Shown here: in pieces, positions 27,221 to 36,823 of the stretch | Position numbering within the stretch: position 1 is the first letter of the stretch | How the letters are laid out: each line of letters starts with the position of its first letter | Origin: Eggerthellaceae bacterium | GTDB taxonomy: Bacteria; Actinomycetota; Coriobacteriia; Coriobacteriales; Eggerthellaceae | Assembly (NCBI GenBank): GCA_015062605.1 | Contig: SUUI01000011.1 | Location: 1-50,575 of the forward strand | DNA: 50,575 bases | Direction of reading: 5' to 3' | Made by a program: the position numbers and the translations under genes | The notes under the pieces: generated by a model | Told to the model about the DNA's origin: nothing | Seen by the model: only the letters and a program-made list of their open reading frames with translations | The model's database searches: none

Positions 27221-27862
27221 TACCCCGAATAATTTAAGCGCTCCATAAACGAGCAAGACTACTACGCCGATATTGAACGCCCAGCTCACGATGTAGCAGC
27301 CGATATTCTTCTTACGCCCTTGTTCAACGACTTTCTCCGAAGAAGTCATCTTCGATTTGAGGATGACGGTGCCTTTGCTAGCTTTCGGGGCTTCGTTTTT
27401 CTTTGAGGGCTTCCAAACGCCATCTGCTTGCAGCATCGCGTCGATGGCTTGCGGTCCCAAGTCCACTTCTGGACGATTTCCTTCTTTGAGGGCCTCCATG
27501 ACTGAATCTGCGAATGCGTTACATGCGGAATCGAATTCGGGTGCGTTGCAAACGACAACAGCTTGTCCCCAATAATGACCAGGATCGGGGATGTCGGTAT
27601 AAGCGACCAAGGCCAAGGTTGCGCGCAATGTCCATCCGCGTGCTTTCAATACGCTCAATTGACGCGATAGGGGAGGGTCAAAAAAAGCGACATCGGCGCC
27701 GAATTTGTTAATCAAGTGCGCTTGCGGCGAACCGTCTAGAGTATCGAAGGTAAGCGTATAGGCGTCACCGATTATGTTGTCGGCGCTTTGCAGCTCGGCG
27801 CCTTTGTCTTTCGATGCGGTTTCAATCCGCGCATAACAACCGTAATACCGCAAGTCGGACAT
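27215..27862 (-). CDS. Hypothetical protein with C-terminal membrane anchor
   Basis: 215 residues, family not recognised. The first 140 residues look like a soluble domain (opening MSDLRYYGCYARIETASKD, with HYWGQAVVVCN in the middle). A basic stretch (about 165-190) then leads to a single hydrophobic helix at the end (YIVSWAFNIGVVVLLVYGAL), a tail-anchored layout. I place the start at 27862, since the open frame further upstream runs antisense through the DinG gene. It converges on ddl with shared stops and is divergent from the DnaQ-DinG gene across 100 bp. Confidence 0.65.
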   Translation of the reverse strand: MSDLRYYGCYARIETASKDKGAELQSADNIIGDAYTLTFDTLDGSPQAHLINKFGADVAFFDPPLSRQLSVLKARGWTLRATLALVAYTDIPDPGHYWGQAVVVCNAPEFDSACNAFADSVMEALKEGNRPEVDLGPQAIDAMLQADGVWKPSKKNEAPKASKGTVILKSKMTSSEKVVEQGRKKNIGCYIVSWAFNIGVVVLLVYGALKLFGVL

Positions 27863-27962
27863 GCAATCAGCTCCAGACGATTCCTGTGGCAGAATAAGGT
27901 TTCCCTGCGCACTTTCAGGATTTCTCTTAGTTCCACTGTATTGTAATGATAGGCTGCGTATC

Positions 27963-30941
27963 ATGAAAGACCCGAACCAAACGATAATCACAGCGCTGCA
28001 GCAAGCGGTAAGCGACGGAACGCCGCTGGATGTCATCGAGCGATACGCATCGCTGCCAAAGCGTGCTGCCGAAAGCGACTTCGGGCGCTTCGATCGCAAT
28101 GTGGTCGTCGTTGATACTGAGACAACGGGTTTATCGTTCAACCATGACGAGCTCATGCAGATCGCAGCAGCCCGCCTTGAGCGGGGGGTTGTCACGGAAC
28201 GCTTCGCCACCTTTGTCAACCCAGGCAAAGATATTCCAGACGATATAGTCCATCTAACAGGCATTACGCAAAATGACGTTGTAGATGCTCCGAGTCCTGA
28301 AGAGGCGCTTGCACAGCTCGTGGATTTCGTCGGTGCTGACGCAATCGTGGTTGCGCACAATGCCGAGTTCGACAAAACGTTCACGACGCGCCATCCAGCC
28401 GGCTATCCGCTGCTGGATGCATGCTGGGTCGATACGCTCGAGTTGGCGCGTATCGCCCTTCCGCGCCTTAAAGGCCACCGTCTTATCGACTTAGTGCACG
28501 CCTTCGGGACGCCGATCTCTACGCATCGAGCAGATGCCGATGTGGAAGCAACATGTTCGGTGTATCGCATCCTTCTGGCTGCGATTGATGCCATGCCGAT
28601 AGAATTGGTTGGCTTCATCGGGGGACTCGCCCCCGAAGAAACATGGAGTACGGGGACGGTTTTTGCGGAAAGCGTGCGCCGCAGGCAGGAGCCATCGACG
28701 CCCTATTCTCTCAAGGACATGCGCAAACAGCGCAAAAGGGCCATCGCTCAATCATGTAAACGCGATGCCGAGGAGTTGGCGAGCGACCCGGGAAGCGCCA
28801 TGGTATTCCCCGATGCAGCCCAAATCGCCGAAGCGTTTGAACCTGGCGGCCTAGTAAGCACTATGTACGGTCGGTTTGAGAGGCGCGTGGAGCAAGAGCA
28901 GATGTCATTAGCGGTCCTTAACGCCTTCAGGCAGTCTGAGAACCTTGCCGTCGAGGCAGGAACCGGCGTCGGCAAGTCGATGGCGTACTTGCTTCCAGCA
29001 GCGCTCGTTGCAAAGAATAACGGCATTACCGTTGGTGTGGCAACTAAAACCAATGCACTGCTCGACCAGCTGGTATACCACGAACTCCCTCTGCTCTCGG
29101 AGGCGCTAGGCGGTATCGAAGTCGCCGCGCTCAAAGGATTCGCGCACTATCCATGTTTGCGGAAAATAGGCCATCTCGTTTTAGAGGGGGCCCAGACAAA
29201 AAACGTCCAAGGCAAGGAAGTTTCGACCGCTCCCGCACTGGCTGCGCTCTTGTCATACATCGAGCAAACCGAGTTCGATGATATCGACTCCCTCAAAATG
29301 GACTATCGGGTTCTTCCGCGCTGGTCGATAACCACGACGAGCTTTGATTGCCTTCGCAGGAAATGCCCGTATTATGGGTCGATGTGCTTTGTCCACGGAG
29401 CACGGCGCTTAGCAGAAGATGCCGACATCGTCGTTACGAACCATAGTCTGATGTTTTGCGATTTGAAGGCCGACCGGAGCCTGCTTCCTCCGATTCGCCA
29501 TTGGATCGTCGACGAGGCTCACGGAGCAGAGGCAGAAGCGAGAAAGGCCTTCTCGTTCGAGATCGACACGGAAAGCCTCGCGCGCCTGCAAACCAGAGTC
29601 GCCGCAGAAGAGGCATCGAAGAACGCGCTCGTTCGCGCCTCCCGGCTCGCATCTCTTATGGGCGATGGGGGAGGGGCCGAGATGCTGCGCGGGCTCGCAT
29701 CAAAGGCAGCCTCTTTTGGGCGTTCGTTCAAGGAATCATCCAAGGAATTTGCAAATCATATCGATGACCTGCTCTTTTTCGAAGGGAACAGGTACAACAA
29801 AGATTATGAGACCATTGAACTGTGGCTCAACGATGACATTCGCGCAAGCTCGGTGTACAAGAGCCTCGCAGAATTCAATCGCTTAAGCGTCGATGATGCC
29901 GAGAAGCTCATCAAGGCTTGTCAAGATATCGTCGGATTCCTTGAGGATTACGACAATGCGGCAGACCTGCAGCGCGAAATCGCATCGATCGCATTGAATC
30001 TCAAGGAGTACGTCCAGACATCGGAGATCTTGTTTAGCGAGCAACAGAGGAAATACGTTTATTCGGCAACGTTGTGCCGCAAAAACAACCGCAAGGGAAA
30101 TAAAAAGAGCGATCGTAAGCCCGAAAAGCTTCAAGCGTTGATCTTAGACGTCGGCGACGAGCTCAACGAGCGTTTATACGCGAGCACTCATTCTGTGGTA
30201 TTCACGTCGGCAACACTTGCCGTCGGCGAATCCTTCGAGGCATTCGAGCAGGCTGTGGGCTTGAATCGCGGAGACGATTCGCGGTCGGCGTCTCTGCAAT
30301 TGGCTTCGAGCTACGCTTTCGATGAAAACATGGTGGTGTATGTCCCAAGCGATATTCCCGAACCAAACGACCCTGCATATCTTTCAGCACTGCAAGAGTT
30401 GCTCGTCCGTGCGCATCTTGCTCTGGAGGGGTCGACCTTGACTCTTTTCACGAATCGCAAAGAGATGGAGTCGTGCTTTGAGGCGGCGTATCCGGTGCTT
30501 AAACAGCATGATCTGCGTTTGGTTTGTCAAAAATGGGGCGTGTCGGTCAAGGGCCTGCGCGATGATTTTCTAAGCGACGAGAGCCTTTCGCTGTTCGCGT
30601 TGAAGAGTTTTTGGGAGGGCTTCGATGCTCCGGGCGACACGCTTCGTTCCGTCATCATCCCGAAGCTCCCGTTTGCGAAGCCTACGGATCCTCTTTCGTG
30701 CGAGAGAAGCACGATTGACCCCTCGGCTTGGGCGCATTTTGTGCTCCCATCTGCGGTTATAGAGACCAAGCAAGCAGTCGGGCGCCTGATTCGTACCGCA
30801 GAAGACAGAGGTGTAGTACTATTATGTGACCACCGTTTGGTTTCTCGTCATTATGGAAAAGCTTTCCTCAAGTCACTTCCGAGTCGTGATGTGAGGGTTC
30901 TGACGAGCGATCAGATCATCGAGGAGCTGGAGCGCAGGTAA
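27963..30941 (+). CDS. dinG: DnaQ-type exonuclease fused to DinG-family helicase
   Basis: 992 residues. Residues 45-205 are a DEDDh 3'-5' exonuclease with Asp51/Glu53 (DTETTG), Asp137 (HNAEFD) and His188/Asp193 (HRADADV). Residues about 305-990 are an XPD/DinG-like superfamily 2 helicase with Walker A AGTGVGKS (332-339), DEAH (517-520), FTSATL and QAVGRLIRT. Four cysteines (398, 463, 468, 475) fit the DinG Fe-S cluster. The exonuclease is intact, as in Gram-positive DinG proteins. Such proteins act on damaged or structured DNA, though the exact role varies. I chose ATG 27963; upstream codons overlap the divergent gene's promoter region. Its stop lies 7 nt before the next start. Confidence 0.92.
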   Translation: MKDPNQTIITALQQAVSDGTPLDVIERYASLPKRAAESDFGRFDRNVVVVDTETTGLSFNHDELMQIAAARLERGVVTERFATFVNPGKDIPDDIVHLTGITQNDVVDAPSPEEALAQLVDFVGADAIVVAHNAEFDKTFTTRHPAGYPLLDACWVDTLELARIALPRLKGHRLIDLVHAFGTPISTHRADADVEATCSVYRILLAAIDAMPIELVGFIGGLAPEETWSTGTVFAESVRRRQEPSTPYSLKDMRKQRKRAIAQSCKRDAEELASDPGSAMVFPDAAQIAEAFEPGGLVSTMYGRFERRVEQEQMSLAVLNAFRQSENLAVEAGTGVGKSMAYLLPAALVAKNNGITVGVATKTNALLDQLVYHELPLLSEALGGIEVAALKGFAHYPCLRKIGHLVLEGAQTKNVQGKEVSTAPALAALLSYIEQTEFDDIDSLKMDYRVLPRWSITTTSFDCLRRKCPYYGSMCFVHGARRLAEDADIVVTNHSLMFCDLKADRSLLPPIRHWIVDEAHGAEAEARKAFSFEIDTESLARLQTRVAAEEASKNALVRASRLASLMGDGGGAEMLRGLASKAASFGRSFKESSKEFANHIDDLLFFEGNRYNKDYETIELWLNDDIRASSVYKSLAEFNRLSVDDAEKLIKACQDIVGFLEDYDNAADLQREIASIALNLKEYVQTSEILFSEQQRKYVYSATLCRKNNRKGNKKSDRKPEKLQALILDVGDELNERLYASTHSVVFTSATLAVGESFEAFEQAVGLNRGDDSRSASLQLASSYAFDENMVVYVPSDIPEPNDPAYLSALQELLVRAHLALEGSTLTLFTNRKEMESCFEAAYPVLKQHDLRLVCQKWGVSVKGLRDDFLSDESLSLFALKSFWEGFDAPGDTLRSVIIPKLPFAKPTDPLSCERSTIDPSAWAHFVLPSAVIETKQAVGRLIRTAEDRGVVLLCDHRLVSRHYGKAFLKSLPSRDVRVLTSDQIIEELERR

Positions 30942-30948
30942 GAACACC

Positions 30949-32298
30949 GTGTTTGGGAAGAAACGAGACAAAATCAGCCAAGCTGGCCATATCAAGAGCG
31001 ATACCGTTGGTACGTCCAATGAGATATCGTTCAGCGTTCTCGATGCTGCGAAATTGTCGATGGGCGGGGGCTCCGATCAACCAACCGATGCGTTCAAGGG
31101 CTTCGGCAAGATATCTTTGTTCACGCTTCCTGGCAAGAAGAAGAAGATAACGACGCCGACGAAGGAGCAGGAGATAACCCTGCCAAGCGGCGACACCATT
31201 TCCAGCGGGGGAGCCTCAAGTCCTGGCTATACGCTCGATTTTTCCCCTAGCGGCGATGCGGCTTCTTCGATTTCTACGGAACAAAACACCGTTATGCCTG
31301 GTCAGAAGCTTGTAAGCCAGCAATCGGGCTCTAAGATTTCCGTGGAGGCGGAGGTTGCTCGACGTAAGGCGAAACGCAGAAATCGCAGAATAATAACCAC
31401 CGTATCCGTTTGCGTTGCGGCTGTGGCGTTCATCGTACTCGTTGGGATTTTGTACCAGCAGTTCTCGATGCAAAAGCAATCCGTAACACAGCAGATCGAT
31501 ACTGCCCTGAAGAAGATCGAGCAGGCAGACCAGTCTCTCGTGAAGATGGACGCAGTGCTCTCGAATCCCATAACTGAGGAGTCTTTCGAGAACATCGATG
31601 CATTGTTTGCCGAACTGGACGAGTCCAGCAGGGCTCTCGAAGATGCAACGCTTATCGTGAACAGGCTTTTATCAGAGAAGTACATTGCCGCAGACGACGA
31701 GACTGCGAACTATGCTTCAGCAGCGATTTCCTCGCGTAAGACCATGCTCGAATCCGGCAGGGCATTGCTTGAGAAGGCCTACGAAACCGAACAGGCTGTT
31801 AGCCTGGTGTCGAGCGCGTCCGACCAGATCTTCGTGGCGGATTCGCTAGCTCGTGATGCCGCCCGCCTTGTTTCCGGCGATCTCACAGCAGAGAAGATGC
31901 TTGCCTCGTACGAGAAGACGCGTGCAGCGATTGACGAGCTGTCGAACGCGCGTCAAAAGCTCGAAACGGCTAACGAGCTGAGTCCCTCAGCGGGAATCGG
32001 GGTGTATATCGAGTACATAGATCTTCGCATAACAGCCTTCGAGCACGGCATGGCGTCGACCCAGGCGCTCATTGACGAAGACACCGAACTTGCCGTTCAA
32101 GAGAACGATGCCTATACCGAAGCAGATGGCCGTGCAGCTACGTTCGCAGCGCAGTTCCCGGAGGACTGGCTTGAGCCAATTCGTGCTGCCTTCGACGAGG
32201 ACTCCAAACAGCTAGTTGCCGAGTATGAATCTGCCCGAACAGATGCGGGCGTAACCGATTCTTTCTTGCGTAACTACTTGGGTACGGAAGTCAAATAG
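30949..32298 (+). CDS. Hypothetical single-pass membrane protein, coiled-coil-rich
   Basis: 449 residues, GTG start 7 nt after dinG. Residues 1-140 are polar and low in complexity (Lys-, Ser-, Thr-rich). A basic patch RRKAKRRNRR precedes one hydrophobic helix at 148-168, so the N-terminus is probably cytoplasmic. The remaining 280 residues outside are almost entirely helical with Ala, Glu, Leu and Gln (for example DTALKKIEQADQSLVKMDAVL), likely coiled coil. I do not recognise a family. The layout resembles proteins spanning cytoplasm and envelope, such as division or wall factors, but that is only a guess. It is probably co-transcribed with dinG. Confidence 0.75.
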   Translation: MFGKKRDKISQAGHIKSDTVGTSNEISFSVLDAAKLSMGGGSDQPTDAFKGFGKISLFTLPGKKKKITTPTKEQEITLPSGDTISSGGASSPGYTLDFSPSGDAASSISTEQNTVMPGQKLVSQQSGSKISVEAEVARRKAKRRNRRIITTVSVCVAAVAFIVLVGILYQQFSMQKQSVTQQIDTALKKIEQADQSLVKMDAVLSNPITEESFENIDALFAELDESSRALEDATLIVNRLLSEKYIAADDETANYASAAISSRKTMLESGRALLEKAYETEQAVSLVSSASDQIFVADSLARDAARLVSGDLTAEKMLASYEKTRAAIDELSNARQKLETANELSPSAGIGVYIEYIDLRITAFEHGMASTQALIDEDTELAVQENDAYTEADGRAATFAAQFPEDWLEPIRAAFDEDSKQLVAEYESARTDAGVTDSFLRNYLGTEVK

Positions 32299-32349
32299 CG
32301 TATACTAATCACGACTATGCAAACTCGTAGGCACACGAAAGGCGCAACC

Positions 32350-35300
32350 ATGCCTGATACATTCGATCACATTGCTTATCTCGCTGAAGAAATCGGTCCG
32401 CGACCTGCGGGTTCCGACCGAGAACAGCAGGCGGCGCTCTATATCGCAGACACCATTCAACAGGAGTCAGGTCTCCATGCTGAAATCGAGGATTTCCATC
32501 CGCGTTCAGATGGAGAATTCGTGCATGCGGTCTGTGGCATCATTGGGCTGATAGTCGTCATTCTCGCCCTCGTTTTCCCCGTGATGGCGATTCCCGCGAT
32601 CATCATCACGCTTATTTTTGCTGTTATCGCCGTGCTTGAGCAGACGGGGCATGCTTCCCTGTCGAATTTGCTTCCTGGCAAGGATAGTCAGAACATCGTT
32701 GCAAAGTATGTTCCCGAAAACGGAACGACTAGAACACGTAAGATCGTGGTTGTTGCAAATTACGACACCAGCAAGGTTCGCCGCGAGCTTGGGTCGGCGT
32801 TTTTGCCGTCTCTTCCGTTTGTCAATAAGGCGGTCGTGATCGCATCTATCGCAATGCCCGTGCTTCTTCTCATTCGAGGGTTGTTCTTCCTGAACTCATC
32901 AGGTGCTGCGGTCATTATCATCAACATTCTTCTTGTTTTGGTCGCGCTTGTGGCGCTCCTGCCGTTCGTCGTCTACTTGCTTGCACGCCTTGCAAAGCAC
33001 AATGACGGTGCAAATGGCAATGCAGCAGGGGTCGCAATTTTGATGGAGGCGGCGCTGCGCGTTGGCGGCGGCGTACGCCAGTATAGCCCCCGTGAGCAAA
33101 GGGAGGACGACTATCGGTATGACGAGCCGCCCGTCATCCACGGCGAAGAGGCGGCATTTGCTGCAGGCGTCGTTCCGCAAGATGCCGAGATCAGCTACGA
33201 ATACGTAGACACTTTCGAAGACGAGGTGTCTTCGGATGACGATGCAGAGAAGGTAGAGCTGAAGGATCTTGGTTATTCAGCTAAACCCGCTTCCGGGTTC
33301 GAAGAAGTCGCAGAGGATGCCGACCCTGCAGAGCGCTTGCTGGCGGCAAAACGCGCTATTGCCGCGCTGACGGGTCGACCTACCAGTACGACCATCTCGT
33401 GCGACATCGAACATCTGCGTGAGCTCGATGCTCAGAGGAAGGCAGAAGATGAGGCGTCTCGCGAAACAAGCGAAGACAAAATAGAGCAGGCCTTCGAAAA
33501 CGAGCCTGCACAGGCTGTGGTAATCGAGCAAGCCGATGAGCCGGTTTTCGAAGAAGTCCCCGAGCCTGCCGCTGAGGCGCTCGAAGAGGCAGACGTCATT
33601 CCCGAGCCCGAGCCGGAACCTGAACCCGAGCCAGAGCCCGAATACTACGACGATCCGAATCTTCCTGCATGGTTTAAGCGTGCGCAGGCGAAAGCACGCC
33701 GCAATCCCGACGAGGACAACGTGCCCGTACAGCGCTCGCGCTTTGCGGATGCGCTCAAGATTGCGGAGGCGACATCAGCTGCAAGGTTCGCGAACACTAC
33801 TCCCGCACCAGTCGAAGTCGAGGTGTCGACCGAACTCGGCAGACAGATAGAAGACATTCGCAGCAAGATCAATCAGGCGCCGGAGTTCCATTATGACCGC
33901 GCACTGCTCGAAGAGGTTGACCGTACCGAAGCAGCACGCGAAGCGGCGCTGGGCGCTTCCGAGCCTGACATAGAGGTGCTAGCCGATGAGGCGGTCGAGG
34001 CAGTTGAAGATGGGCTGGAAAAGGTCGTTGAAGCTGCCGATACGGTCGCAGACAAGATCGAAGCATCCATCAAAGAGCATCCTGAGGTGGAAGAAATCGT
34101 CGAGGCAGCGCAAGAAGCTGCTGGTAAAGTTGCCGACGATGTTGAAGCTGTTTTCGAGGACGACCTCGGCGAAACGATTGCGATGCCCGCCCTTGACCCG
34201 AAGAACGCAATCCCCAAACTGCAAGCGATTCCGCGTGTTGATCTTCCGGTTATCGACAGAACCATTCCCGTCGATGAAGAGGACAAGAAACCTGCGGGTT
34301 CTAGATCCTCTCTGCGCACCACGCTCCCGAGTATTACTGGCTCCATAAGGTATGGTGCTGCCACGCTCTTCTCGGGGCAATCGGCTTCCAGCCAGGCAGA
34401 CGAGGCGGACAAGGCTGACGAGTTGACAGTACCCGAACTTTCTGGCAGCCCCGTGCTCGATGCCGACATGCTGCCTGCGGTAAACGTCCAAGACGATCTC
34501 GAAAGCGTAGAACCCTCGGCCGCTCCCGCTGTCGTTGAAGAAGCCGACGACTTCGCCTTCGATGCCGTGTTCGATGACCAGGATGACTACGACGACAATG
34601 ACGACCTTGAGGAGTCCAAGAAGGCAAGCTTCTTCAGCAAGCTGTTCAAGAAGAACAAGAAGACAGATGAGTTCGATGTGAGCGCAAGCGAGTGGCTTGA
34701 CGTTGACGAGGACTACAACGCGCGCAGCGTCGGCGCAGCGCGTGGAAGCTGGAAAAGCTTCAGGTCTGACGACCATGACGATTTTGACGATGCTGACGAC
34801 ACCGACGATTTCGAGCGTGTGAGCGCCGGATCGAAGGATTCTCGTTTCATGGATCCTGCCGCTTCCCGCGTTAAGTCCATCGAGGACAATCTTTTCGACG
34901 ACGACGACTGGTCTTCCGAAGGATGGGGCAACAACGGTTGGGGGCGTGGCTGGAACGGTGGTGCGTTCTCTGGTCTCAAGCAAAAGATAGCTGGGAAAAT
35001 CCGCAAGAACGCCAAAGACGAAGAAGTTCCCGTAGAAGACGAGTTCGAAGAAGAGCTTCAGTATGATGATGGTTTCGAGCCGCAAGCGTACGAACCAGCA
35101 GAATATGATGAGGAACCCGAACCCAAGTATGTTCGACCGCGCCGCAGGACGAGCCAGAGCATAAGCGCGATGCGCAATCTCGACCTCGATACCGAGGTGT
35201 GGTTCGTTGCGCTGGGCTCCCAGTATTCCGGCAATTCGGGCATGAAAGCCTTCCTCGCGGCGCATGAGCGCGAGCTTCACGGCGCTTTGGTCATCGAGCT

Positions 35301-35622
35301 TGATGGTCTAGGTGCGGGCGAATTGAGTTACGTGAAGAAGGAAGGCCTCGGGCAGCCGGTTGAGGTGTCGAGACGCGCGTTGAGGTTCCTGAAGAAGGCG
35401 CAGAACATTACGGGCCTGAAACTTGGTTCAGAAGACATTCAGTGGGCAGAGAGCGCAAGCTCGCTTGCGATCCGTCGTGGCATTAGCGCGCTGCACCTTA
35501 TTGGAGCGGCCCAAGGCAAGCCTGCGTACCGAGGCGAGGAAGCTGACACGATTGACATCATCGATATGGACGTGCTTGCAGAAAACACGGATTTCGTAAT
35601 GGAGCTGCTAAAAACCATATAA
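32350..35622 (+). CDS. M28-peptidase-like membrane protein with huge acidic insertion, probably inactive
   Basis: 1090 residues. The opening (IAYLAEEIGPRPAGSDREQQAA) and segments VVVANYDTS (133-141) and GANGNAAGVAILME (220-233) match M28 metallopeptidases. The C-terminal part (945-1090: WFVALGSQYSGNSG, VIELDGLG, ADTIDIID) matches the rest of the fold. Between them lie about 700 acidic, low-complexity residues including a Pro-Glu run. Metal ligands look lost: His to Asn138, Asp to Gly223, Glu-Glu to Gln-Tyr, and the late His missing. Four hydrophobic helices at 60-97 and 162-212 anchor it. I start at 32350 (AAAGGCG site). It could be a scaffold or binding protein. Alternative: an unrelated fold with chance similarity. 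Confidence 0.7.
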   Translation: MPDTFDHIAYLAEEIGPRPAGSDREQQAALYIADTIQQESGLHAEIEDFHPRSDGEFVHAVCGIIGLIVVILALVFPVMAIPAIIITLIFAVIAVLEQTGHASLSNLLPGKDSQNIVAKYVPENGTTRTRKIVVVANYDTSKVRRELGSAFLPSLPFVNKAVVIASIAMPVLLLIRGLFFLNSSGAAVIIINILLVLVALVALLPFVVYLLARLAKHNDGANGNAAGVAILMEAALRVGGGVRQYSPREQREDDYRYDEPPVIHGEEAAFAAGVVPQDAEISYEYVDTFEDEVSSDDDAEKVELKDLGYSAKPASGFEEVAEDADPAERLLAAKRAIAALTGRPTSTTISCDIEHLRELDAQRKAEDEASRETSEDKIEQAFENEPAQAVVIEQADEPVFEEVPEPAAEALEEADVIPEPEPEPEPEPEPEYYDDPNLPAWFKRAQAKARRNPDEDNVPVQRSRFADALKIAEATSAARFANTTPAPVEVEVSTELGRQIEDIRSKINQAPEFHYDRALLEEVDRTEAAREAALGASEPDIEVLADEAVEAVEDGLEKVVEAADTVADKIEASIKEHPEVEEIVEAAQEAAGKVADDVEAVFEDDLGETIAMPALDPKNAIPKLQAIPRVDLPVIDRTIPVDEEDKKPAGSRSSLRTTLPSITGSIRYGAATLFSGQSASSQADEADKADELTVPELSGSPVLDADMLPAVNVQDDLESVEPSAAPAVVEEADDFAFDAVFDDQDDYDDNDDLEESKKASFFSKLFKKNKKTDEFDVSASEWLDVDEDYNARSVGAARGSWKSFRSDDHDDFDDADDTDDFERVSAGSKDSRFMDPAASRVKSIEDNLFDDDDWSSEGWGNNGWGRGWNGGAFSGLKQKIAGKIRKNAKDEEVPVEDEFEEELQYDDGFEPQAYEPAEYDEEPEPKYVRPRRRTSQSISAMRNLDLDTEVWFVALGSQYSGNSGMKAFLAAHERELHGALVIELDGLGAGELSYVKKEGLGQPVEVSRRALRFLKKAQNITGLKLGSEDIQWAESASSLAIRRGISALHLIGAAQGKPAYRGEEADTIDIIDMDVLAENTDFVMELLKTI

Positions 35623-35776
35623 ATTGTGCCGTTCACATGCTTTTTTGCAGGTCGGAGCGGAAATTCTATTGATTGATTCGATAATGAATGCAAGTTAATC
35701 GCGCTGGGCAGGAGCAAACGAGAAACCTCTTGCTTAGGTGCATGAAAATGAACAACCAATAGAAAGGATTAGTAAG

Positions 35777-35932
35777 ATGGCAAAGAAGATCGAAGCTTAC
35801 TGCATGAAGTGCAAGGCCAAGAAGGTTATGGCTGATCCGACCGAGGGAACCACGAAGAACGGCAAGCCGATCGTTAAGGGTAAGTGCCCGGACTGCGGAA
35901 CCACCATCTGCCGCATTGGTGCCATCAAGTAG
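35777..35932 (+). CDS. Small zinc-ribbon protein (DUF5679-like)
   Basis: 51 residues with two CxxC knuckles, YCMKCKAKK and GKCPDCGTT, about 27 residues apart, and a basic composition typical of small actinobacterial zinc-ribbon proteins. AGAAAGGA lies before ATG 35777; an upstream in-frame ATG has no ribosome site. The compact unit, ending in a strong terminator, suggests a highly expressed single gene. The function is unknown; ribosome or nucleic-acid association is a guess. Confidence 0.8.
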   Translation: MAKKIEAYCMKCKAKKVMADPTEGTTKNGKPIVKGKCPDCGTTICRIGAIK

Positions 35933-35953
35933 TCTGACTAATAATAATTGATT

Positions 35954-35981
35954 AAGAAGGCCCTTCGGGGCCTTCTTTTTT
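35954..35981. terminator. Strong intrinsic terminator
   Basis: A perfect 10-bp stem, AAGAAGGCCC (35954-35963) with GGGCCTTCTT (35968-35977), has a UUCG-type tetraloop and is followed by further Ts. It ends the zinc-ribbon gene and overlaps the end of rsmJ, so it may act in both directions. Confidence 0.9.
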
Positions 35982-36690
35982 ATTCGTTGGGAATGCGGGT
36001 TTCGCTTGCAAAGGCGAAGCAATCATAGCGAATCGCCTTCCCTTTGAGCGAGTAATGAGGTTTTCTGGCTGCCAGGTACGGTCCTTTCAAAGTGCGCTTG
36101 ATGACGATTTTCCGGGGTTTGCTTGCAGATGCTGCTTCAAGAAGCTTTGCTTCGTTGGGGCAGGGAAGCTCGATTCGGTGGAGCAGCTGGAATTTCTTTT
36201 TCACTGAAGCGCTTTTCGTGCGTTCGGGGAACATCGGATCGAGATACACCACGTCAGGAGAAAAGGCGATATTCTCCAACGCCTGGACGCTATCGCCTTC
36301 GATGAGTTTCATGCGTGCAATCGCAGGAGCGAGCAAGTCGTCCTGTGCGGCGCGAGAAAGCGCATCGCGCAAAAGGGCGACAATAATCGGGTTGTGCTCG
36401 AACATGGTGACCGTGAAGCCTGCAGCAGCGAGCAAAAGCGCATCTTCTCCGAAACCGGCGGTTGCATCGACGGCGGAAGGTGCGTGGCCTGCATCTTTGA
36501 CGCGCGCTGCTTGCACGAGCAGCTCCCGCTTTAAATTGGCGGGCTTAAGGCGTGTCTTCATTCGCGTGAAATCGGCGATGAGCTCCATGCCGTCACCAAC
36601 CAGTGCGAGTCCGCGATCGGTTTCTGCAATTTCAACGCCGAGTGCGTCAAGATCCATGCTGCCGATTATGTCTTCTGTGGATCCCACCAT
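35980..36690 (-). CDS. rsmJ: 16S rRNA (guanine1516-N2)-methyltransferase RsmJ-like
   Basis: 236 residues. The SAM-binding motif is AVDATAGFGEDALLLAAAGF, followed by the acidic strand FEHNP and the catalytic-type motif VVYLDPMFPERTKSASVKKKFQ, which closely matches RsmJ (LDPMFP). RsmJ methylates G1516 in helix 45 of 16S rRNA. The open frame extends upstream through the tRNA-Arg gene, which cannot be coding, so I place the start at 36690. An alternative Met is at 36657. No strong ribosome site is visible for either. The RsmJ family is best known in proteobacteria, so its presence here is worth noting. Confidence 0.8.
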   Translation of the reverse strand: MVGSTEDIIGSMDLDALGVEIAETDRGLALVGDGMELIADFTRMKTRLKPANLKRELLVQAARVKDAGHAPSAVDATAGFGEDALLLAAAGFTVTMFEHNPIIVALLRDALSRAAQDDLLAPAIARMKLIEGDSVQALENIAFSPDVVYLDPMFPERTKSASVKKKFQLLHRIELPCPNEAKLLEAASASKPRKIVIKRTLKGPYLAARKPHYSLKGKAIRYDCFAFASETRIPNE

Positions 36691-36701
36691 GTGCTCGCTT
36701 T

Positions 36702-36734
36702 CGAAATAAAAAAGCCAAACCATTTTGGTTTGGC
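36702..36734 (-). terminator. Terminator of tRNA-Arg
   Basis: Read on the minus strand, GCCAAACC and GGTTTGGC (36714-36721 / 36727-36734) form an 8-bp stem with an AAAAT loop, followed by TTTTTTATTT. It lies 12 nt past the tRNA end. Confidence 0.85.
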
Positions 36735-36746
36735 GATGATTATAAG

Positions 36747-36823
36747 TGGTGCGCCATGAGGGATTCGAACCCCCGACGTACTGATTCGTAGTCAGTCCCT
36801 CTATCCAGCTGAGGTAATGGCGC
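36747..36823 (-). tRNA. tRNA-Arg(ACG)
   Basis: 77 nt on the minus strand. A perfect 7-bp acceptor stem (GCGCCAT with ATGGCGC), a D-arm CCTC/GAGG, and anticodon stem ACTGA/TCAGT with loop CTACGAA give anticodon ACG. The T-arm has loop TTCGAAT, with discriminator A and encoded CCA. Anticodon ACG reads CGN Arg codons after A34 is edited to inosine. Confidence 0.97.

Noticed and set aside
33979-35280. 433-codon minus-strand open frame
   Set aside because: Antisense to the M28-like gene; long only because the acidic, GC-rich coding sequence lacks stops on the opposite strand.
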